From positions 1-9,345 of the forward strand of contig NZ_JACIYL010000098.1 in NCBI RefSeq assembly GCF_014359955.1: a stretch of DNA of 9,345 nt. Reading direction: 5' to 3'. The stretch's first letter is position 1. The number at the start of each line of letters is the position of its first letter. Under the pieces are notes generated by a model that saw only the letters and a list, made by a program, of their open reading frames with translations, searched no databases and was not told the origin of the DNA. Made by a program: the position numbers and the translations under genes. This stretch comes from Thermogutta sp. Its GTDB lineage: Bacteria > Planctomycetota > Planctomycetia > Pirellulales > Thermoguttaceae. Shown here piece after piece: positions 1-6,236 of this stretch.

Positions 1-2
1 CT

Positions 3-1601
3 CTTCCTCCCCGCCCGGTCCAATCTGCCCCGCCACCCCCTGCTGCAGTGACGGCACGCACCTCCCCACCGGGTTCGAGCGCGCTTCAGCAGCCGCTCGT
101 GGCCCAGGTGATTTACGCCGCCCCTATGCCGCCCCAGGTATCCCACCGGAAGCAGCGTCAAGCATGGTGGTGGATAGCGGGCATTGCCTTGTTTGTCATC
201 GTGGTCGGCGGTTTTCTGGGCGGAATCGTGATTTTGGCGATGCGCTCAGGAAATCTCGCGTCGGCGACAGGATCTTCCCAGGTGGATGACCAGCAGCCGG
301 TTCCACAGGTTTTGCAAGCCCAGCAGGACGGTAACCGTTTCGCCCTCAATGACAATCGTTCACAACCGCCCCGACCGCAACCGCCGGGGGAATCGACGCC
401 GCCTCAGCCGCAAAATGTGGCGGCGGCCCATTCCGAACCGGCGGCCGCCCAGTCGGCTGCTCCCCTAGCCGGCGGCGCAAATGAGGAGCCCATCGGCCCG
501 CAACCCTGGTTGGAGAGGGTGCAAAACGCGTGCGTGGTGATCATCGCCCAGGATTTCAGCGGGAACGGTTCGCTGGGAAGCGGGTTTTTCGTGGAATCGT
601 CGCATCCCTGGCCCATCGTGGTGACCAACTACCATGTCGTGGAAGGTGCATCGCAGATCGTGGTCAAGTTGCGATCGGGCGAAATGTATCCCATCGCGCG
701 CGGAGCGATTTTTCCGCGATGTGATCTGGCTTTCCTGGCCGTGGAAGGTCTCGCCAAACCCCCGGCCACGCTCTCCCTCCGTCCGGACTTTCCCAAACTG
801 ACCGAAACGGTGTACGCCTACGGCGCTCCTCAGGGATTGGAAGCTACGATCACCAGGGGAATCGTCAGCTCCATTCGCCGGACGAGTGAGATTGAGTTTC
901 TCTCCGAGAAGTATGACGAAATTCCCTGGATCCAGACGGATGCCGCCGTCAATCCGGGGAATAGCGGGGGACCGCTGGTGGATACCGCCGGTCGTGTGAT
1001 TGGGGTCAACACACTCAAACGGGGAGAATCGGAAAATCTTAACTTCGCCGTCTCCGCGGTGGAGGTCGCCTCTCGCTTGAAAAGTGCCCGGGTGAGCAAC
1101 CTTTCTGCCCAGGGCCCGATCGCAAAAGGTGACGCCACAAATGGCGGAGCGGAGGCCAATCCGTGGGTCCCCACGGTCGTTTATTGGCTTGCTCTCAAAG
1201 CGGCGGCGGAAGCGGCCCGTGCTGACGTAAAGCAGGTGGACGCCATTATCAACAATCCCATGGCGTCACCATTGCAAAAGCTTCTCGTCCTTCGGGCTTG
1301 GGCGGATTCGCTGGCAGGGGGCGCTGCGATGGTTATCAGTCTCCCTACAGAGAACGTCGATCGTGCGGCAGTGGTCGCCGGGCAGTCGCTGGCCGCCTTC
1401 TTTGATGAGTGTTCCAAGGCCATCCATCAAAGCCTGGCGGTTCTGGGAGAATCGCCAAATCCTCGAATCGCACAAGCCCGGATCAGCCAGATTTTGGGCG
1501 AGTCTGCTGCCAAAACCGCCGTCATTGTCGGCATTATGGAAGGAGCGCGAGCGGATCTTTCGCAGAGAAGCGGCCTGCCGTTTCCGTCCATTCTTGAATA
1601 A
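3..1601 (+). CDS. Membrane-anchored trypsin-like serine protease (S1C, HtrA/DegP-like), 5' end outside window
   Basis: Predicted serine endopeptidase tethered to the cytoplasmic membrane, with the catalytic domain probably in the periplasm. Residue numbers here count from the GTG at 48. Residues 1-38 are Pro/Gln-rich and end in basic HRKQR. One hydrophobic helix follows (about 41-64), then a low-complexity Pro/Gln/Ala linker (about 75-150) and the protease domain (about 155-345). The triad is visible: His196 in TNYHVV, Asp226 in CDLAFL and Ser306 in GNSGGPL, the classic S1C nucleophile motif. No PDZ domain follows; instead there is an Ala-rich, probably helical tail (about 365-517) that I do not recognise. 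The basic flank before the helix predicts an N-in, C-out topology. The frame stays open and proline-rich upstream of the GTG to the window edge, and no clear ribosome site precedes the GTG, so the true start probably lies outside the window. The protease assignment is firm; its substrate is unknown. Confidence 0.88.
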   Translation, partial: LPPRPVQSAPPPPAAVTARTSPPGSSALQQPLVAQVIYAAPMPPQVSHRKQRQAWWWIAGIALFVIVVGGFLGGIVILAMRSGNLASATGSSQVDDQQPVPQVLQAQQDGNRFALNDNRSQPPRPQPPGESTPPQPQNVAAAHSEPAAAQSAAPLAGGANEEPIGPQPWLERVQNACVVIIAQDFSGNGSLGSGFFVESSHPWPIVVTNYHVVEGASQIVVKLRSGEMYPIARGAIFPRCDLAFLAVEGLAKPPATLSLRPDFPKLTETVYAYGAPQGLEATITRGIVSSIRRTSEIEFLSEKYDEIPWIQTDAAVNPGNSGGPLVDTAGRVIGVNTLKRGESENLNFAVSAVEVASRLKSARVSNLSAQGPIAKGDATNGGAEANPWVPTVVYWLALKAAAEAARADVKQVDAIINNPMASPLQKLLVLRAWADSLAGGAAMVISLPTENVDRAAVVAGQSLAAFFDECSKAIHQSLAVLGESPNPRIAQARISQILGESAAKTAVIVGIMEGARADLSQRSGLPFPSILE

Positions 1602-1617
1602 CCCAGCGGGCCGGTTA
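1599..1617. other. Convergent gene ends forming a small inverted repeat
   Basis: The protease stop codon (TAA, 1599-1601) and the stop of the leftward 179-residue gene (TAA on the minus strand, 1617-1615) are separated by 13 bp. The arms TAACC (1599-1603) and GGTTA (1613-1617) are inverted repeats that include both stop codons, and CCC-AGC-GGG lies inside. This could weakly stop transcription in both directions, but the stem is short and has no strong T tract, so a chance arrangement is also likely. Confidence 0.25.
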
Positions 1618-2154
1618 AACAATTTCGTCCAAATTGACTGCCGGCGAGGCAGCCGGTAGACCGGTGGCCGTATTCTGTCGGGCGGTGGCCACTTTTTCCA
1701 GCCACTGGAGCCGCTTCTCCCAGGCCGCTCGCAGTTCTGGAAGCGTTCCATCCGGGGTCTCATCACCCCAGAGTTCCAGTCGCCGCAGCCGTTGCCGATA
1801 AAAGCTGAGCAGATCGACGGCCTCGTCGGGCTCCACACCCGCCTCACTCAAGTCCATGCGGATTTTGGCCAGTTCATGGAACTCGGCATCGCTGACCAGT
1901 CCCGCATCCCGCATTTTCTCCAGCATCTCTGAAAACTGCCGGGGCGTGATGTGCGTCACATCGTAACTTTCGAGAATGCTGCGCACGAGAGAAAGCCGCC
2001 CTTCGTCTCCCGACAGCAGGCCGGCAAGAAGTGCGCTGGTGGAATTTTTTTCGGGACTCTGCCCCGTTTGCGCAGCTTCTGTTTGTCCCGTGCGCGATGA
2101 AGGTCCCAATCCACCGGTCAGCAAGCCGCGAATGAGAAGTCCTGGAATCTGCAT
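1615..2154 (-). CDS. Conserved-looking hypothetical protein, 179 residues, mostly helical
   Basis: I do not recognise this protein. Residues 1-20 are hydrophobic and glycine-rich (MQIPGLLIRGLLTGGLG), which is too short and broken for a confident signal peptide or membrane helix. Residues 20-45 are a polar, low-complexity linker. Residues about 50-160 look like a charged helical bundle, with recurring patterns such as QFSEMLEKMRDAGLVSDAEF and DLLSFYRQRLRRLE. The tail is Ala/Pro-rich. The ATG at 2154 is preceded by AAGGAAGTGACACATC, a purine-rich ribosome site about 9 nt upstream, which supports this start. The gene converges on the protease gene with 13 bp between stops, and about 470 bp separate it from the next gene upstream, so it is probably transcribed alone. 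The reading frame, the ribosome site and amino-acid composition typical of real protein support it as a gene. Confidence 0.72.
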   Translation of the reverse strand: MQIPGLLIRGLLTGGLGPSSRTGQTEAAQTGQSPEKNSTSALLAGLLSGDEGRLSLVRSILESYDVTHITPRQFSEMLEKMRDAGLVSDAEFHELAKIRMDLSEAGVEPDEAVDLLSFYRQRLRRLELWGDETPDGTLPELRAAWEKRLQWLEKVATARQNTATGLPAASPAVNLDEIV

Positions 2155-2627
2155 GATGTGTCACTTCCTTGTGCTTGGTTGATTTGGTCCACTCTCCAGC
2201 CGGAGGACAGGCGGCCACCCGACCACACGTGCAGGATTTCACCTGCGGCACCTGCTGGGAAAGCAGGACGGGCTGGCATAATCGCCGGATAGCCCCGCCG
2301 CACAACTCCTGGAAGCGACCACTCTGCAAAAGCCGCGCCGAGAGCTCTCTCAACTTCCGCAACCCGCGTCAAAGGTTGCGCGACGACTCCCCACCGAGCC
2401 AGTAGGCGCGAATATGGAAAAGCGTGAGACCAAAAGCCATAATTTGAGCAATTTGGACAACTCCCTGTGCGGTGCAGTCAGCCGGGAAGAGACGGCTTCC
2501 GGCCAGCATCGGAAGTATTTCTCATCCCGGAATCATGGCCGCGGTCGGCGAAGGTTGCCGCTCGTTCGGCAAGTTCTGCGCGTTTTCCTGCTGGGAAAAA
2601 TTGCCGAAGGGTTCTGACGGCGGAAAA
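2155..2627. other. 473-bp intergenic region with several small hairpins, no gene recognised
   Basis: No open frame here looks like protein: the candidates are short, compositionally odd and lack ribosome sites. Three perfect small inverted repeats are visible. They are GCAGG/CCTGC (2231-2246, loop of 6), CCTGCT/AGCAGG (2251-2267, loop of 5) and CGCAACC/GGTTGCG (2358-2380, loop of 9). The first two sit 77-113 nt before the start of the 179-residue gene and share the CCTGC core. TTTTCC/GGAAAA (2584-2599) lies just past the stop of the 289-residue gene and next to a T-rich stretch on the minus strand, so it could be a weak terminator for that gene. I found no convincing sigma70 promoter. Confidence 0.3.
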
Positions 2628-3497
2628 TCACAGGGTTTTACCAGACAGATCCGGGACGGGGCCCTCGGGAACAATCGACAGCCCATCGGATGCTCGCAGC
2701 GATAGGCGATACCGCGTCCCCGGAGCGGCCTGGATGTACACAGCCTCTCCATGGGCGGCGCGGATACCGGCTTCGCGGGCCTTGGCTTCGTTTTTGGCAA
2801 ACTCCCAGAATTGTGCCCACAATTCCCGCTCAAAATCGGACTTCACCTGACCGGTACGATAGACAGCCGGCTGATCGTTTTCGCGGTCGATGCGGACCCC
2901 GTTGTCCGGGGCCTGGGAGTTGCCAAAGATGCGCTGAAACAGGCAGAGAGAGGCTGCCCGCAGCGGATCCCCCTGCTCCACGAAGTGGTCGGCGAATTTG
3001 ACCACCAGGGCATCCACGTACACTTTATCTCCGAGGACGGTGAACGTGCGCGGGGGCTCCACGGGATGGCCGTCGTCGTCCACCTCCACAAATCGCACCG
3101 TCGTCTTCACGAGTTGCCCTGTCTCATCCTTCTCCTGGGAAAGCACGTCCAGAAACGCGACCCGCCGGTCCACCTTGAGAAGCTGAATCGCCGTATTGAG
3201 CCGCTGAATTTCTTTCTCTTTCTTCTGTAGTTCCTCGCGGGCGGATTGCAGGTCGGAAGAGAGTTGCGCGATCTGTGTTTCTTTCTGTGCCAGATCCGCC
3301 TGCTTGGCCTGTAACTCGACCGTCAATCGGGCCACCTCGGATTCCTTTTCTGCCAGCTTTTTCTGGACCTCTTCCTGAGCGTGACGGGAACGCTCATAGA
3401 GCGTGTAGCCAAAATACAGACCTCCACCCAGCACCGCGAGCAGGGCCAGGCTTACCAATGATGCCAGGATTGTCCGAACTGCTTCCAGAAGTTTCAT
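2628..3497 (-). CDS. Membrane-anchored coiled-coil protein of unknown function, 289 residues
   Basis: The family is not recognised, but the architecture is clear. A short N terminus is followed by one hydrophobic helix at about residues 9-31. A long, highly charged coiled coil rich in Glu, Lys, Gln and Leu with heptad spacing follows (about 36-108). A folded-looking domain occupies about 110-289, with predicted beta-rich patches (TTVRFVEVDDDG, RTFTVLGDKVYVDALVVKF) and a helical stretch (about 217-250) before a final RYRLSLRASDGLSIVPEG strand region. The first helix has no signal-peptidase site that I can see, so the protein is probably anchored with the coiled coil and C-terminal domain outside the cytoplasm. 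The coiled coil suggests oligomerisation. The ATG at 3497 follows AAGAAAGACACC, a weak purine-rich ribosome site, and the membrane helix starting just after this Met supports the choice. Gaps on both sides suggest its own transcript. A structural or envelope role is inference only. Confidence 0.78.
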   Translation of the reverse strand: MKLLEAVRTILASLVSLALLAVLGGGLYFGYTLYERSRHAQEEVQKKLAEKESEVARLTVELQAKQADLAQKETQIAQLSSDLQSAREELQKKEKEIQRLNTAIQLLKVDRRVAFLDVLSQEKDETGQLVKTTVRFVEVDDDGHPVEPPRTFTVLGDKVYVDALVVKFADHFVEQGDPLRAASLCLFQRIFGNSQAPDNGVRIDRENDQPAVYRTGQVKSDFERELWAQFWEFAKNEAKAREAGIRAAHGEAVYIQAAPGTRYRLSLRASDGLSIVPEGPVPDLSGKTL

Positions 3498-3613
3498 GGT
3501 GTCTTTCTTATCGCTCCCAAAACCCGCGTGCCGATTCCGGTGAGAACGGGCTCACCAATTGTTTGCCTTTCGCACGTTTCCGGCGGCGATTCTCGAGGGA
3601 AAGTCCCCCAGGA

Positions 3614-3622
3614 ATCATAGCA
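3614..3622 (-). promoter_or_regulatory. Candidate extended -10 promoter for the 289-residue gene
   Basis: Read on the minus strand, positions 3622-3614 give TGC-TATGAT, an extended -10 (TGn) followed by a hexamer matching TATAAT at five of six positions. No good -35 hexamer lies 16-18 nt further upstream, which extended -10 promoters can tolerate. Transcription would begin near 3607, giving a leader of about 110 nt before the ATG at 3497. Supported by pattern only. Confidence 0.3.
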
Positions 3623-3679
3623 TCTGGAGTGGGTTTGGGCAGGGGTGGAAATGGGGAACGCCCAGGAGCGCGAGCACCG

Positions 3680-3706
3680 CCCGGGGTGGTAGCTCTTACC
3701 CCCGGG
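3680..3706 (-). terminator. GC-rich hairpin after the alpha-oxoamine synthase gene (possible terminator)
   Basis: CCCGGG (3680-3685) pairs with CCCGGG (3701-3706), and GGTA (3688-3691) pairs with TACC (3697-3700). This makes a 10-bp stem with a 2-nt bulge and a 5-nt loop. It begins 47 nt past the stop codon at 3753 and is the most stable simple inverted repeat in that gap. No T tract follows on the minus strand, so it is not a textbook intrinsic terminator; it may instead protect mRNA ends or act with Rho. Confidence 0.35.
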
Positions 3707-3752
3707 ACCTTCTCTCGCTATCAACGAAGCGATCCCCTCCCGGATCAGTCTG

Positions 3753-4985
3753 TCAAATTACCGGCATGAGGCTGCCCAGCGCGAGGGCCGATTCAATCGC
3801 CGTGAGACTATTGACCAGATAATCGATGTCTTGCGGCTCATGGAGTGCCGTGGGGACCAGCCGTAGGAGAGAAGTCCCCATTTTCACGGCGGGATAGGTG
3901 GCTGGGGCTCCCCAGATGCCGAATTTCTCCCGGAGTTGGTAAGCCCAGTAGAGGGCCCTTGTGCCTTCAGCGAGTACCGGGGTGATTGGTGATTGGGTCT
4001 CTCCCAGTCGAAAGCCGGCGTTGCGGAGCCTTTCTTGAAGGTGTCTCGTGTTTTGCCACAGTTTTGCTCGGCGGTCGTCGGCTTTTTCCAGAAGTTCCAG
4101 GGCCACGCTTGTGGCCTCGGTGACCACCAACGGTAGGGCCTTGGTGAAGATGTAGGTCGGGGCATGGTACCGGAGATAGGTGATCACCTCGTACGGGCCG
4201 GCGACGAAACCACCGATGGTGCCGAATGCCTTGCTGAATGTCCCCAGGTGGAGGTCCACTTCCTCCTGCACACCGAAGTGGAAGGGTGTTCCCCGACCCT
4301 GCGGGCCAAACACGCCGTTGCCGTGGGCATCGTCAACCAGCAGGCGAAAACCGTAGCGGCGGCGAAGATCCACGAGATCGGGAAGCGGCGCCACGTCCCC
4401 CTGCATGCTGTACACGCCGTCCACCACCACAACGCGACCACCCCGGGTCTGGGTTCGCTGGAGTAACGTTTCCAGATGGTTGGCGTCGTTGTGCCGAAAA
4501 ACGCGGATGGTGGCGGCGGACGCCCTGGCCCCAAACTTGAGGGTGGCATGCGCAAACTCATCGATGAAAAGGACATCTTCAGGACCGCAAAGGGCCGCCA
4601 GGGTGCCCATCATGGCCAGCGCACCGGCCGAAAAAACGATGGCCGCCTGCGTCTGTTTGAATCGCGCGAGTTTATCTTCCAGCTCCAGGTGATGGGCCAC
4701 AGTCCCCGTGAGCAGGCGCGACCCCATGGGCAATCCGATTCCGTATTCGGCCGCCACCTCTGCCGCCCGTTGCCGCACCGCCGGATGACTCGCCAAACCC
4801 AAATAGTCGTTGGAACCAAACTGGAGAATCCGTCTCCCGTCCACTTCCATCCAGGGGCCAGAATTGGCGGGAGGAGAAATGGCCGTGTAAACGGCCTCCG
4901 CCAGTTCGCGGTCGTCCATTTTGTCCTCCGTTCCCGCGAACGGATTCTCCAGGAACCGATAGCACTTTTGGAAGACGTCAGACAC
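3753..4985 (-). CDS. PLP-dependent alpha-oxoamine synthase (BioF/KBL/SPT superfamily)
   Basis: Fold-type I PLP enzyme that condenses an amino acid with an acyl thioester and loses CO2. Relatives include 8-amino-7-oxononanoate synthase (BioF), 2-amino-3-ketobutyrate CoA ligase (KBL) and serine palmitoyltransferase (SPT). Numbering from the GTG at 4985 (410 residues), visible motifs are GSNDYLG (57-63), the GSRLLTGT turn, His146 in EFAHATL that stacks on PLP, DDAHGNGVFG (218-227) with the PLP-contacting Asp and His, and the Schiff-base Lys252 in TFSKAFG. Length and motif order are normal. Start choice: GTG 4985 has AAAGGGG 7 nt upstream and gives an N terminus (SDVFQKCYRF) like the DxFEKCxxF opening I recall in relatives. 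Alternatives are ATG 5051 (weak ribosome site), ATG 4919 (strong GGAGG but it discards that opening) and a far-upstream start at 5099. The substrate cannot be read from sequence; no acyl carrier protein or other bio genes adjoin, so I give no symbol. Confidence 0.9.
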   Translation of the reverse strand: MSDVFQKCYRFLENPFAGTEDKMDDRELAEAVYTAISPPANSGPWMEVDGRRILQFGSNDYLGLASHPAVRQRAAEVAAEYGIGLPMGSRLLTGTVAHHLELEDKLARFKQTQAAIVFSAGALAMMGTLAALCGPEDVLFIDEFAHATLKFGARASAATIRVFRHNDANHLETLLQRTQTRGGRVVVVDGVYSMQGDVAPLPDLVDLRRRYGFRLLVDDAHGNGVFGPQGRGTPFHFGVQEEVDLHLGTFSKAFGTIGGFVAGPYEVITYLRYHAPTYIFTKALPLVVTEATSVALELLEKADDRRAKLWQNTRHLQERLRNAGFRLGETQSPITPVLAEGTRALYWAYQLREKFGIWGAPATYPAVKMGTSLLRLVPTALHEPQDIDYLVNSLTAIESALALGSLMPVI

Positions 4986-5508
4986 GTCAAATCCCCTTTG
5001 ACCCGTGGAATCCCTGTACTCGCGGAATTCACCTTGCTTGGTCGAAATCATGGTCGTACCGCCACATTCACTATAGTGCAAGGAGCACCAAAATTCCACA
5101 TTTTGTTCTAATGAACCATTTTTCTTATTTTGACAGGCACACGTTGCCGCCGGCCTGTATTACGTGTTTGGTGCACCCACGCAGACGGCGCGAGTCATAC
5201 AATCGATTCCATTTGTTAGAATCGGCTGGAAATCCGTGGATTAAGTGCTCTATTTCCTAAAGACGTACGGGCAGGGTCACAGGATACGAGTCAATTACTG
5301 GAGGCTGAGAGAAGGCGTGGGAAGAGCCTGGCGAAGGCGATTCGCCCAGTAGCGCAAGGCTGCGGTGCCACGATACCGCGTTTCGACAGAAACCTTCCAG
5401 GCGTTTTGCGGGTGCGGACTTGAGATTAAGATCAGTTCGTTGGAAAAGGGGACTCCGAGGATTGCCAATCGCCCATGAGTGAGGCCTCGCGGCAGCATTC
5501 AAGAAACA
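4986..5508. other. Long intergenic region between sufT and the synthase gene, with possible RNA structure
   Basis: About 520 bp with no convincing gene. The part at about 5085-5135 is noticeably AT-rich compared with its surroundings. TTGACA occurs on the plus strand at 5132-5137 without a spaced -10. TGT-TAGAAT (5214-5222, plus strand) looks like an extended -10 facing sufT, but no rightward gene follows. Between 5326 and 5402 several inverted repeats are packed together: GGCGAA/TTCGCC (5330-5346), GCGGT/ACCGC (5362-5379) and a longer-range pair, GCCTGG plus AAGG (5326-5337) with CCTTCCAGGC (5393-5402). This may be a 3' untranslated end of the suf transcript or an unrecognised small RNA. Frames within it lack ribosome sites and protein-like composition. 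Confidence 0.35.
5072..5081 (-). promoter_or_regulatory. Palindrome CACTATAGTG containing a -10-like TATAGT before the synthase gene
   Basis: CACTATAGTG is a perfect 10-bp palindrome. Read on the minus strand it includes TATAGT, five of six matches to the -10 consensus, about 90 nt before the GTG at 4985. If used, transcription would begin near 5066, which rules out the 5099 start and fits the GTG at 4985 or the ATG at 5051. No good -35 lies at the right distance. An operator-like site is possible but untested. Confidence 0.25.
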
Positions 5509-5826
5509 TCAATAGAATCCCAGCTCTTCGCGGGCTTCCTCGGACATGCGGTCGGGCGTCCAGGGCGGGCTCAAGACGACCTCCACGGTCACTTCGCCCA
5601 CCTCCTCCCCGAGTTGTCTGAGCACGTCCTTAACATCCTGAACCATTTGCGGCCCGGAGGGGCATGCGGGGCTGGTCATCGTCATCTTCACGTGGATGTT
5701 CGATTTGCCGTTTTCCTCGGTGACCAGCACCTCGTAGATGAGCCCGAGGTTAACCAGATCAATCCCAATCTCGGGATCGCGCACCTGCTTGAGGGCTTCC
5801 CAGACGGTCTCTTCACGGATTGCCAC
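5509..5826 (-). CDS. sufT: SufT/MIP18-family iron-sulfur cluster assembly protein
   Basis: Small cytoplasmic protein of the MIP18 (DUF59) family, 105 residues, a normal length. Family members (SufT in bacteria, the C-terminal domain of PaaD, eukaryotic CIAO2) help mature or deliver Fe-S clusters to target proteins. Visible marks are DPEIGIDLVNLGLIYEV (18-34), the usual opening motif; TSPACPSG (51-58), whose Cys55 is the conserved reactive cysteine; and a C-terminal PPWTPDRMSEEAREELGF typical of the SufT type. Translation starts at GTG 5826, with GGTGGAGG placed 7 nt upstream. It lies 17 bp after the Rieske stop, so the ribosome site fills the gap and the two genes are almost surely co-transcribed. 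Position last in a suf cluster fits the family. PaaD itself is less likely because no phenylacetate genes are present and the protein lacks the extra C-terminal zinc-binding region I expect there. Confidence 0.9.
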   Translation of the reverse strand: MAIREETVWEALKQVRDPEIGIDLVNLGLIYEVLVTEENGKSNIHVKMTMTSPACPSGPQMVQDVKDVLRQLGEEVGEVTVEVVLSPPWTPDRMSEEAREELGFY

Positions 5827-5843
5827 GCCAGGTCCTCCACCAG

Positions 5844-6164
5844 TCAGGCCGATTCGTTCACTTCGATATACACATCCTCTCCCTGCACGACAACCTTGTG
5901 GGCGGTCACGCCCTTGACCGCCGGCATGGTTTTCGCATGACCCGTGCGGATGTCAAATTGGGCCCCGTGTCGCGGACAGATGATGGTGTAGCCCCGGAGC
6001 TCACCTTCGGCCAGCGGACCACCATCGTGGGTACACACATCGTCAATGGCCCAGAATGTCCCCGAGACGTGGAAAACGGCGATCATCCGACCGTTGACGT
6101 CGAACACCGCCTTGCCCGGATCGGGCAGATCGGAGACACGACACACTTTGACCAGCTCACCCAT
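5844..6164 (-). CDS. Rieske [2Fe-2S] ferredoxin (non-heme oxygenase ferredoxin-subunit type)
   Basis: A stand-alone Rieske domain protein of 106 residues. The cluster ligands are plain: Cys44-Thr-His46 in CTHDGGPL and Cys63-Pro-Arg-His66 in CPRHGAQFD, with 16 residues between the pairs, the usual spacing for soluble Rieske ferredoxins. There is no signal peptide or membrane segment, so it should be cytoplasmic. By family it carries single electrons, either to a Rieske oxygenase or another redox partner; the NirD-like small subunit of nitrite reductase is also related. No oxygenase or nirB gene is nearby, and its place between sufD and sufT suggests a role in, or maturation by, the SUF pathway (inference). 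The ATG at 6164 has GAAAGGA about 7 nt upstream. A gap of about 150 bp with hairpins separates it from sufD, while sufT follows after 17 bp. Confidence 0.92.
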   Translation of the reverse strand: MGELVKVCRVSDLPDPGKAVFDVNGRMIAVFHVSGTFWAIDDVCTHDGGPLAEGELRGYTIICPRHGAQFDIRTGHAKTMPAVKGVTAHKVVVQGEDVYIEVNESA

Positions 6165-6196
6165 TCACGCGTCCTTTCGGAGTCAAAACTGCTATT

Positions 6197-6225
6197 ACTT
6201 ATCCCTCTTGTGTCCGCCTTCTCAA
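6197..6225 (-). promoter_or_regulatory. Candidate internal promoter for the Rieske-sufT pair
   Basis: On the minus strand, TTGAGA (6225-6220) and ATAAGT (6202-6197) are 17 nt apart, resembling a sigma70 -35/-10 pair with a good -35 and a weak -10. The start point would fall about 25-30 nt before the Rieske ATG at 6164. It lies in the only sizeable gap inside the suf cluster, so it could uncouple the last two genes from sufCBD. Pattern match only. Confidence 0.25.
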
Positions 6226-6236
6226 CGGTCATTCGT

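Larger units (their letters stand above)
3498..3752. other. Intergenic region between the synthase and the coiled-coil gene
   Basis: These 255 bp contain the GC-rich hairpin at 3680-3706 and the candidate extended -10 at 3614-3622. A TTGACA hexamer on the minus strand overlaps the end of the synthase gene at about 3757-3752, but no -10 lies at the right distance. No coding frame here is convincing. Confidence 0.4.

Noticed and set aside
1874..2362. A 162-codon minus-strand frame overlapping the 179-residue gene
   Set aside because: Odd composition rich in Arg, Cys and His, no ribosome site, and it overlaps a better-supported gene in another frame.
5132..5165. TTGACA on the plus strand as a promoter
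   Set aside because: No -10-like hexamer lies 16-18 nt downstream; the nearest AT-rich hexamer is about 20-22 nt away, and no rightward gene follows.
5300..5330. CTGAGA in the sufT-synthase gap as part of a TPP riboswitch
   Set aside because: Only this hexamer fits. The paired thi-box elements expected downstream are absent, and no thiamine gene is nearby.
5257..5502. An 81-codon minus-strand frame in the sufT-synthase gap
   Set aside because: No ribosome site, no motif and shadow-like composition. The region shows inverted repeats rather than coding character.
5509..5826. Calling this gene paaD (phenylacetate degradation)
   Set aside because: The length and suf context fit SufT, no paa genes are nearby, and the extra cysteine-rich C-terminal part expected of PaaD is missing.
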